Assembly (NCBI GenBank): GCA_028868395.1
Contig: JAGWUO010000003.1
Span: forward strand, 1-18,947
Direction of reading: 5' to 3'
Origin: Cytophagales bacterium
Lineage (GTDB): Bacteria; Bacteroidota; Bacteroidia; Cytophagales; Spirosomataceae
Length of the DNA stretch: 18,947 nucleotides
The position numbers were made by a program, and so were the translations under genes. Below, piece after piece: positions 8,133-15,300 of this stretch (the first letter of the stretch is position 1; each line of letters opens with the position of its first letter). Below the pieces are notes generated by a model. It made no database searches, had not been told where the DNA came from, and saw only the letters and a list, made by a program, of their open reading frames with translations.

Positions 8133-8677
8133 TTCAGATGTTCCTTCAGAAATGAAGCATAAAATTCAATCGGTTCCACAGCTAGGTTGGGGACTTTGGC
8201 CATATCATCATACCGACGCAACTGAACCGCGTCTTTGTAATACGGATTCGATTCAAAAGCCTGGCATTCCTCCTTTGACATCGGTCCGCCTTGCAAGCGA
8301 AGGCTAATCACCGAGGGCTCACTTAAAAGCGCAAAATAGTCCGGCTCCACAGCACATAAATAACGCTTTGCAGCAACGTGCAAATGGACGGGTTCTGAAA
8401 CCGCTTGCGTGAAATACTTGATCAAAAACCGATGGCCTAATTCTTCATGTAAATCATCAATTCCTTGCTCCGGCGCATCATCAGGAAGTGCATGCAACAA
8501 ATGTCCTACATCGTGTAACAAAGAGGCGACCACTAAACTAGATGGGGCTTTTTCTGCCAAGGCTAAGTGAGCAGATTGCAAGGCATGTTCCCCTTGTGAT
8601 ACGGGTTCGCCACCGTATTCGGAATCTCCTTGTTCATGGAATAAGGTGATGATTTTTTGGACGATGTCTTTAGGCAT
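8129..8677 (-). CDS. phnZ: PhnZ-type HD-domain mixed-valent diiron phosphonate oxygenase
   Basis: The 182-residue protein matches PhnZ in length and in all residues I can place. The substrate and lid motif is SEYGGEPVSQGEHALQSA with Tyr21 and Glu24 (PhnZ Tyr24/Glu27). Iron ligands are His31, His55-Asp56 (LLHDVGH), His59, His77 and His100, followed by Lys104 and the RRYDD segment with Asp157/158 (PhnZ Asp161). PhnZ oxidatively cleaves the C-P bond of (R)-2-amino-1-hydroxyethylphosphonate to glycine and phosphate; relatives such as TmpB take the trimethylammonio analogue. No PhnY/TmpA-type 2-oxoglutarate hydroxylase lies in the window, so the source of the hydroxylated substrate is open. It is the first gene of a two-gene unit with the DUF5690 carrier and is divergent from phnO. 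Family call is firm; exact substrate uncertain. Confidence 0.93.
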   Translation of the reverse strand: MPKDIVQKIITLFHEQGDSEYGGEPVSQGEHALQSAHLALAEKAPSSLVVASLLHDVGHLLHALPDDAPEQGIDDLHEELGHRFLIKYFTQAVSEPVHLHVAAKRYLCAVEPDYFALLSEPSVISLRLQGGPMSKEECQAFESNPYYKDAVQLRRYDDMAKVPNLAVEPIEFYASFLKEHLK

Positions 8678-8695
8678 ATTTATTCGATTATTTAT

Positions 8696-8763
8696 GTTAA
8701 ATTAGGGCTTATAATAGGCCTAAAAAAGGCTTTTAGGGCGATTTAAAGTAGATTTTACCTAGG
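8696..8763 (+). promoter_or_regulatory. Five-unit 11-bp repeat array in the phnZ-phnO divergent promoter region
   Basis: Read on the plus strand, heptamers start every 11 bp: GTTAAAT (8696), GCTTATA (8707), GCCTAAA (8718), GCTTTTA (8729) and GATTTAA (8740). A -7-like box TACCTAGG (8756-8763) begins 16 nt after the last unit, as at the other arrays in the window. The minus strand can also be read with 11-bp spacing toward phnZ (GCCTTTT at 8730, GCCTATT at 8719, GCCCTAA at 8708), but its -7 box is weak. The region contains the small inverted repeat GCCT-AAAAA-AGGC (8718-8730). One regulator may serve both genes. Confidence 0.55.
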
Positions 8764-8780
8764 GGTAATGATTCGATAAT

Positions 8781-9221
8781 ATGGAAGAAAACTATACAAT
8801 CCGGAAGGCAGTTGTATCGGACGCGGCTGCTGTGAAAGGCTTGCTAGAAGAGTTAGAAAATCGCTCATTTGGACAGGCTGGTTTCGATTGTATTTATGCG
8901 GAATACTTACAAACTCCGTTAACACTTATGCAGGTAGCCGTCCATGGCCAGGATGAAATCGTCGGCTTCATCTCTTGCAAAGGACAATCCCTTTTACACC
9001 ATGAAGGATTGGTATTCGAAATCCAAGAAATGATCGTGACAGCCGCACATCAAGGCAAGGGATTAGGAAGAAAAATGGTCGATGAAATTTGCGAAGAGGT
9101 GAAGTCTTTAGGGGCTAAATCACTAGAAGTGACCTCAAACAAACGGCGTAAAGAAGCCCACATATTTTACCAATCCGTGGGCTTTAAAAATTCGCATGAA
9201 AAGTTTACGATTTACTTTTGA
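8781..9221 (+). CDS. phnO: PhnO-type aminoalkylphosphonate N-acetyltransferase (GNAT)
   Basis: The 146-residue GNAT protein aligns along its whole length with E. coli PhnO (144 residues) as I remember it. Shared features are the LHH segment then EIQE (residues 72-83), the acetyl-CoA loop QGKGLG (91-96), the run ending in TSNKRRKEAHIFYQSVGF (118-135, PhnO has STNVKRHDAHRFYLREGY), and a final F/KFT strand. PhnO acetylates the amine of aminoalkylphosphonates such as AEP and aminomethylphosphonate with acetyl-CoA. In E. coli it belongs to the C-P lyase operon; here it sits between a phnZ unit and a PhnX-like operon with no C-P lyase gene visible. It may detoxify or divert aminophosphonates. The stop overlaps the 3' end of the opposing alkaline phosphatase gene by 10 bp. 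Confidence 0.87.
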   Translation: MEENYTIRKAVVSDAAAVKGLLEELENRSFGQAGFDCIYAEYLQTPLTLMQVAVHGQDEIVGFISCKGQSLLHHEGLVFEIQEMIVTAAHQGKGLGRKMVDEICEEVKSLGAKSLEVTSNKRRKEAHIFYQSVGFKNSHEKFTIYF

Positions 9222-10264
9222 CTTAGTTTTAAGGCCTGCTTGATTTTCGTAAAGATATCGTAGTTGTTATAAATGCCGCCAAAGGCCTCGGCCCCAGGCC
9301 CAAAAGCAAAGACCGGAATCATTTGTCCAGTGTGACCTTTCGTCGTGAAGGCGGCTTTCACTTCTCCTGTCTTCATATTTCCACCCATTAAAGCCATCCC
9401 GCCTGTCTCGTGATCGGCTGTAATAATCACTAACGTTTCTTCGTTCTTTTTAGCAAAATCAAGCGCATAACCTATGCTCTTATCGAAGTCCACCATTTCC
9501 GTAATGGCATAATCTGCATCATTTGCGTGGCCACCCCAATCGATTTGGGATCCCTCGATCATCACGAAAAATCCTTTTTTGTTATGGTTCAGAATCTCAA
9601 GCGTTTTTTTAGTGGATTTCAATAAGGCATCGCCTCGTCCTTCCATTACTTTGATGGGATTTTCCTCCGCATATAGCGCAACAAGTGGACCTTTCGTAAT
9701 GCCATCTACATCCAATGTGGACTGAACTTGGTAGCCTTTTTTGCGCAAAGTGTCAAGGAGATTTAAGCCATCTTTTCGCTTCTCGAAATATTTTCTTCCT
9801 CCACCGATGACCACATCAATAGGCGTTTTGAGGAAATCTAATGCGATCTCTTCGTGCATGGAGCGCTTTAATTGATGCGCTATAAAAGAGGACGGGGTCG
9901 CGTCCGTGATATCACAGGTGCTCACCAGGCCAGTGGCTAATCCTTTTTGTTCCGCCATTTCTAAAAGACTTGTCGCTGGAACTTTCATTGAGTCTATACC
10001 AATAGCCCCATTATAGGTTTGTTTTCCAGTAGCAAACGCGGTAGCGCCCGCCGCGGAATCAGTCACATAATTATCGGAGGCTTGGTTTTTATGAAAACCA
10101 ATGACTTTCACTCGCTCTAAGTTTAAGTGGCCGCGATTGGCGGTTAATCCGGCGTAGATTTGGCTGACGCTCATACCATCGCCTATAAGGAGGATGACAT
10201 TTTTAGGCGCTTTTTGGCCAAATAAACTAACACTTAACAAGCACAGAGCTACGATTTTTTTCAT
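9212..10264 (-). CDS. PhoA-type alkaline phosphatase, compact form
   Basis: This is a 350-residue exported phosphatase; the Sec signal peptide is short (cleavage near residue 17, LFG-Q). PhoA active-site residues are all recognisable: Asp29 (IGDG), nucleophile Ser70 in VTDSAAGATAFATG, Asp121/Thr123 (DATPSS), Arg134 (the position of E. coli Arg166), Glu238, Asp242 and His246 (EGSQIDWGGH), Asp284-His285 (TADHETGG) and His311 (GHTG). It should release phosphate from monoesters in the periplasm using two Zn and one Mg. It is shorter than the E. coli enzyme (471), lacking surface insertions but no catalytic part. The start overlaps the stop of the FAD-oxidoreductase gene as ATGA, so it is the last cistron of a phosphonate operon. 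PhoA-type family is certain; orthology to phoA is not claimed. Confidence 0.95.
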   Translation of the reverse strand: MKKIVALCLLSVSLFGQKAPKNVILLIGDGMSVSQIYAGLTANRGHLNLERVKVIGFHKNQASDNYVTDSAAGATAFATGKQTYNGAIGIDSMKVPATSLLEMAEQKGLATGLVSTCDITDATPSSFIAHQLKRSMHEEIALDFLKTPIDVVIGGGRKYFEKRKDGLNLLDTLRKKGYQVQSTLDVDGITKGPLVALYAEENPIKVMEGRGDALLKSTKKTLEILNHNKKGFFVMIEGSQIDWGGHANDADYAITEMVDFDKSIGYALDFAKKNEETLVIITADHETGGMALMGGNMKTGEVKAAFTTKGHTGQMIPVFAFGPGAEAFGGIYNNYDIFTKIKQALKLSQK

Positions 10265-11418
10265 AAGTAGAGGTTTTGAATGTATTCGGCAGTGAAACCT
10301 GGGGAAGTCGTCATTCCCTTGCCACCTATTCCATTGATGATATGGATGACGTCGTCCACGACTTTGGTATACACTTCCGATTGGGTCCCTTGTAAATAAA
10401 AACCTGACCAGGTTGAATCGACAGTCCAGTTTTCTAGCGAAGTTATTCGTTTTGCTTCTTGTAACATCATCTCGTTGATCTCTGAAGAGACTTCAAACCC
10501 AAAATTCGCTTGTTCCCCCGCCGGCACATATTCATGCGAATCCCCTAAAATGATCGATCCATCATCTGCTTGCTTGAATAAGATGTGAATGCCTTTGGCT
10601 TGCAATTGTTTTTGCTCAGACGAAGTATAAATTTTCGCATAAGACGGACAAGATTTGAAGCTATCGTAGCGACGAATCGTTAAGCCAGTTAGGATATTTG
10701 ATTTTAGTATCTTCTTCTGAGGCGCTAGACGCATCATCTGTAATTTGCTGATTTTTAGTTCAGCCGATGGGTAATGCTCCGGCAATAAAAACTGCGTATC
10801 TCTACCATTCGCTAAGATCACTTGATCCCCCCAAAACGTTTGTTTTTTTGAAGTGGTCAACATGGCGATTCCGCGTTTTTTCTCAACAGAGATAACGGGG
10901 CACAAGTTTTGGTAATGTAATCCTAAATGCTTAATCATGAATTCTCGAACGCGATGCACCATCACGAGTGGATTCAGGGAGGCTTCCTCTGGGATAAACA
11001 ATCCCCCTTTGATATAGTCTTTTTTGAAATGAGGATTAATCTCCAACGTTTCAGTGGCAGTATACAAGCGAGAAGTGTAATCGCGGTCTTTGAAAAGCTG
11101 CGCCATCTCCTCAAGCAATGTCATCTCTTGGTCATCTGAGGCAACATACCAAGAGCCATTTTTGACGACCGAAATATCTACTTCCTCCTGTAGATCTTTG
11201 TAAATTTTCAAGGACTTTCTTCCGTAATCAAACCAGGAATCCAATGCCTGACCAGAAGGAACAGCTTGGCCAAAATTGCGAAAACTTGCTTCGTAGGGCT
11301 GCGCATCTTTTTCTAATAACAAGACCGATTTACTCTTTCTTAGCGCGTGGTACGCACAAAATGTACCTATGATTCCTCCTCCTACAATGACTAGATCGTA
11401 TTTTCTATTTTTATACAT
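10261..11418 (-). CDS. FAD-dependent oxidoreductase of phosphonate clusters (TIGR03364-like amine oxidase)
   Basis: This 385-residue flavoprotein has the DAO/glycine-oxidase fold. The N-terminal dinucleotide motif GGGIIG is at residues 13-18 with the ribose-binding Glu36 at the end of the second strand. The RNFGQAVPSGQ motif (47-57) and a late INGIGGKGMTTSPG segment (about 360-373) are characteristic of the FAD enzymes that accompany phosphonate genes. There is no signal peptide, so it is cytoplasmic. FAD oxidoreductases from such clusters have been shown to convert N-methyl-AEP, and in some cases AEP, to phosphonoacetaldehyde, replacing the PhnW transaminase. That product is the substrate of the phosphonatase-like gene just upstream, whose 3' end overlaps this start by 8 nt. 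Whether this particular branch prefers AEP, its N-methyl form or another amine is not visible. No PhnW gene is in the window. Confidence 0.87.
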   Translation of the reverse strand: MYKNRKYDLVIVGGGIIGTFCAYHALRKSKSVLLLEKDAQPYEASFRNFGQAVPSGQALDSWFDYGRKSLKIYKDLQEEVDISVVKNGSWYVASDDQEMTLLEEMAQLFKDRDYTSRLYTATETLEINPHFKKDYIKGGLFIPEEASLNPLVMVHRVREFMIKHLGLHYQNLCPVISVEKKRGIAMLTTSKKQTFWGDQVILANGRDTQFLLPEHYPSAELKISKLQMMRLAPQKKILKSNILTGLTIRRYDSFKSCPSYAKIYTSSEQKQLQAKGIHILFKQADDGSIILGDSHEYVPAGEQANFGFEVSSEINEMMLQEAKRITSLENWTVDSTWSGFYLQGTQSEVYTKVVDDVIHIINGIGGKGMTTSPGFTAEYIQNLYL

Positions 11419-12106
11419 AAGAAATGAGATCAGAAATTTTCTCTAAAAGTCCATCGTTTGGATGTGCTGCTAATTGCTCTCTTGTATGCGTTCCATTGCA
11501 TACACCTAAAGCGTAGCGAACGCCTGCATTTTTACCAAAAAGCAGATCCACCGGCGTGTCCCCCACATTGATCACTTCTTCTAAATCTGTGATGCCGAGC
11601 GACTTCATTGCATATTGAATCATCGCAGGAGATGGCCTTCCTTCGCCATTCACCTCGTCCGGAGTGACCGAAAGATGAATGCCTTCTGTGGCTTGAAGTG
11701 ATGGCGTCCAGCCTAAACGACCTAAAATGATATCAGCTACTTCTCGGTAAAAACCCGTCGTAAGAGCGATTTTAATCCCTTTTGCGTGCAAAGCGGTGAA
11801 AAGCTCAAGGCATCCTTCCGTAGGATAAACAGGTTGTGTTCTGTAATGATTTTCTAATATCGCTTTAAAATCGGCATAAGACTGTGCTGCTAATTCTGAT
11901 ATGCGCGGATCTCCTTCCCCTAATTGCTCTGTCCACAATAAAGTGAATACATACAATTTCGCATAGCCTTGTAAAGCTAAAATGCGTTCATCGCTAGAAT
12001 GCAATTCATTTTTGATAGCTGCTTGTCTAAAGCAATATTCTACTTCATGCTGGTCCATTACAGTGGTTCCCGCCATGTCCAAAACAACTAGTTTAATCTT
12101 TCTCAT
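11411..12106 (-). CDS. Phosphonatase-like HAD hydrolase (PhnX-like)
   Basis: The 231-residue HAD-superfamily protein has HAD motif I as LDMAGTT (Asp10 nucleophile), motif II in ALTTGF followed by YREVADIIL, and motif IV in INVGDTPVDL. The segment SVTPDEVNGEGRPSP matches the PhnX region around its conserved Arg (VTPDDV...GRPYP). In the cap, Lys50 (QGYAKLY) stands where PhnX has the Schiff-base lysine, but the flanking Met and His of PhnX (MGLLKIDH) are not kept. PhnX hydrolyses phosphonoacetaldehyde to acetaldehyde and phosphate. The family here is the phosphonatase-like subgroup usually found beside FAD oxidoreductases, and it leads a three-gene overlapping operon. Phosphonoacetaldehyde is the likely substrate; a related aldehyde is possible given the cap changes. 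Confidence 0.87.
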   Translation of the reverse strand: MRKIKLVVLDMAGTTVMDQHEVEYCFRQAAIKNELHSSDERILALQGYAKLYVFTLLWTEQLGEGDPRISELAAQSYADFKAILENHYRTQPVYPTEGCLELFTALHAKGIKIALTTGFYREVADIILGRLGWTPSLQATEGIHLSVTPDEVNGEGRPSPAMIQYAMKSLGITDLEEVINVGDTPVDLLFGKNAGVRYALGVCNGTHTREQLAAHPNDGLLEKISDLISYV

Positions 12107-12123
12107 GTAGGAAAATTACGCAG

Positions 12124-12170
12124 CAAAAATTACCATTCTGTTATGGCAAAATAATGAAATTATTATGCTT
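12124..12170 (-). promoter_or_regulatory. 11-bp repeat array and -7-like box before the phosphonatase operon
   Basis: On the minus strand, AAGCATA (from 12170), TTTCATT (from 12159) and TGCCATA (from 12148) follow each other at 11 bp with a common CAT core. A TAATTTTTG box (12132-12124, one base longer than TAnnTTTG) begins 16 nt after the start of the last unit. TTTCATT-TTTT-less spacing apart, the CAT cores recall the TGTCAT repeats of the E. coli Pho box. A PhoB-like activator is the inference; the leader to the ATG would be about 15 nt. Confidence 0.45.
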
Positions 12171-12256
12171 CAGATTATAGTATTTTTCAAAGATTTTCTG
12201 GGGAGTATTTTGGATTTGAGACTTGGCTTAATACGGGCGTAATACTTAGGGCTTTA

Positions 12257-12314
12257 TTTTAATCATCTCTTAATTTTTCTGATTCATCGCGCTTAAAACT
12301 GGAACTTACTTTTG
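12257..12314 (+). promoter_or_regulatory. SusC promoter with -7 box and partial 11-bp repeats
   Basis: TACTTTTG (12307-12314) is a full match to the Bacteroidota -7 consensus TAnnTTTG, 26 nt before the susC-type start codon. GCTTAAA begins at 12291, 16 nt before the box, as in the other arrays. Further units upstream are less regular: TGATTCA (12280, weak), TCTTAAT (12268) and TTTTAAT (12257); the last two are 11 bp apart but 12 bp separates 12268 from 12280. A separate pair of TAATAC at 12229 and 12240 is also 11 bp apart. The -7 box is well supported, the repeats less so. Confidence 0.5.
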
Positions 12315-12340
12315 CGTCAAATATTAATAAACTATCTCAT

Positions 12341-15300
12341 ATGAAAAACAATGTACAAATGTTTTTTGCTAAAATGAGCCCTAAATCGTTGATTTGGCTG
12401 GTTTTTGCAATGATTACTACGGCAAGTATGACCTCATTCGGTCAATCGCGTAGTCTGAAAGGAACGGTTACTTCTGCAGAGGAGAAATCAGGTGTTCCAG
12501 GTGTCACTATCCGTGTTAAGGGTAGTTCTAAAGGTACGTTAACGGATGCACAAGGTGCTTATTCGATCTCGGTATCTGGAAATGAAGTATTACAATTTTC
12601 CATGATTGGCTACACGTCTAAAGAAGTAGCGGTTGGAAACGTTTCAGAATTAAATGTCGTATTATCTCAAGACGAAAAACAATTACAAGAAGTTGTTGTA
12701 ACTGCCTTAGGTATTAAGAAAGACATTCGTAGAATCGGGGTTGCTATCCAGTCAGTAGACGGAGCTAGCACGATCAAAGCACGTGAGCCTAATGCGATCA
12801 ACGCATTGTCAGGACGCGTTGCTGGTTTAACGATCGGTTCCCAACCCGAATTATTACGCAAACCGAATATCTCCTTACGTGGTAGCTCTACGGTTTTATA
12901 TGTAGTAGATGGTGTGCCTATTAACTCAGATACTTGGAATATCTCAGCAGATGATATCGAAACCTACTCGGTATTAAAAGGAGCTTCGGCATCTGCTTTA
13001 TATGGTTTCCGCGGAAAGAACGGTGCGATCTTAATCACCACAAAACGTGGTTCATCTGATAAACGTGGTTTCTCTGTGGAAGTGAACTCTTCTACTCAAA
13101 TGCAATCAGGTTTCTACGCAATTCCTGAAGTACAAGACGAATATGGTCCTGGTGATCACGGTTCTTATGCGTTCGGTGATGGTAAAGGGGGTGGTTTGAA
13201 TGATGGTGACTACGACGGTGGTTGGGGTCCTCGTTTTAACGGACAATTAATTCCACAATACGATTCTCCAGTTGACCCTATTACGGGTGTTCGTTCAGGC
13301 ACTCCTTGGATAGCACGTGGTAAAGATAACTTAAAGCGTTTCTTAGAAACAGGTATCTTATCTACGAATAACGTTTCAGTAGCGGCCACAGGTGACAAAT
13401 ACAACTTGCGTTTCTCTACTTCTCATATCTATCAAAAAGGGATTGTTCCTAATACCCAATTGAATATGACGAACTTTAACATTACGGCTGATTACAAGTT
13501 CTCTAACAAATTAAAGTTTGAGTCGAACTTACAATACAACCGTCAATACACGCCTAACATTCCAGACGTAAACTACGGTCCTAACTCGATTATCTATAAC
13601 ATCGTGTATTGGGCTGGAGCTGACTGGAACATTGATGATATGCGTAACTACTGGCAAAAAGGGAAAGAGGGTATCCAGCAAATCTATGCGGAATACCAAC
13701 GTTACAATAACCCGTATTTTATGTCATACGAATGGTTACGTTCTCACTACAAGACCGATATCGTAGGACAAGCAGCATTGCGTTATACGTTTAACGAAAA
13801 CTTAAATTTATTAGCGCGTACTCAAGTAACGACTTGGGATATGTTACGTACAGAGAAATTCCCATACTCAGCTGGTACCTATGGACGCGATGAGCGTCGG
13901 GGTGATTACCGTGAGGATCGTCGTTCTTTATTTGAGAACAATACTGAATTATTGTTAACGTTTGACAAAGATTTATTACCAGGCTTTAACACTAAAATTA
14001 ACGCAGGCGCATCTCAGCGTATTTTCCAATACAAGTCGATGTTTGCTACAACAAACTACTTGAACGTACCAGGTTTGTACAATTTCTCAAACTCGGCTAA
14101 TCCAGTTCAAGTGGCTAACTTCGGTTCTGACATGCAGGTGCTTTCAGCGTATTATTCAGCCGACTTCTCTTACAAGAAATACTTAACAGTTTTCGCGACA
14201 GGACGTTTGGATAAATTATCTACTTTGCCAGCTGGAAAGAACTCATTCTTCTATCCTTCGTTTGGAGCCGTGACGGTATTGTCTGATTATGTGAATTTGC
14301 CAGAAGCTATTTCATTCTTAAAGTTCCGTGGATCCTTTGCTAACGTGAAAGACGGTTTAACCACTTCTACTATCGATAACCGCATGGGAACCTATTCTGG
14401 TGAAAATTATAACTCTCCTTATGATGGTCCATCTTACCAAAACAACACGGTTTACTCTACTGGTTTCTATTACAATAACCAAACAGGGGCGACCTATGGT
14501 AATGAATTGAGCAATCCGAACTTGAATCCATCAGAGACCTCTCAGACGGAATTTGGTATGGATTTACGTTTGTTCAAAAACAAAATCGGTATCGACGCAG
14601 CTTATTTCATTTCAAATGATGGTCCTTCGATCTTCTCTTTACCGATCTCTTCTACTTCAGGATATACGTCTGCTTTAGTGAACGGAATCAAGACGCAGAA
14701 AAAAGGATTTGAAATTTCAGTGACAGGTACTCCTATCCAAACCGCTGATTTCAGCTGGGATGTATTAGCTAACTATTCTACGTTTGAGCAGCGTTTGACA
14801 GATATCTATCCAGGTATTTCTAGCTTGAACACGTTCTTGAAAGTGGGAGATCGAACAGATAAATTATACGGTTCTGCTTTTGTTCGCACGCCTTCTGGTC
14901 AGATCATTAATACATCCGCGGGGATTCCAGAAAGATTAACTGGAACTCAATCGCAATATTTAGGGAATACGAATCCTGATTTCGTTTTTGGATTTAATAA
15001 CAAATTCACTTACAAAAACGTCAGCTTAAGTGTCTTGTTAGATGGCCGTATCGGCGGTGTGATCGTTAACTATACGCAACAACAAGCGTACCGTGGTGGT
15101 CGTCATATTGGAACAACACAAGGTATTTTCGCAGAAGCACGTCCTCAAGATGCATTAGGAATCAAGGCATTCGTAGGTCAAGGTGTGGTTGTTTCGAATG
15201 GTGTTGCCATCAAGTACGATGCGAACGGAAACGTAACGAATTTCAACGAACTTCAATTCTCTCCAAATACAGTGAAAACGTATGTTCAAGATTATGTAGG

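Noticed and set aside
8718..8730. GCCT-AAAAA-AGGC inverted repeat as a terminator
   Set aside because: The arms are only 4 bp, there is no T tract, and it lies upstream of both flanking starts; it is better explained as part of the repeat array.
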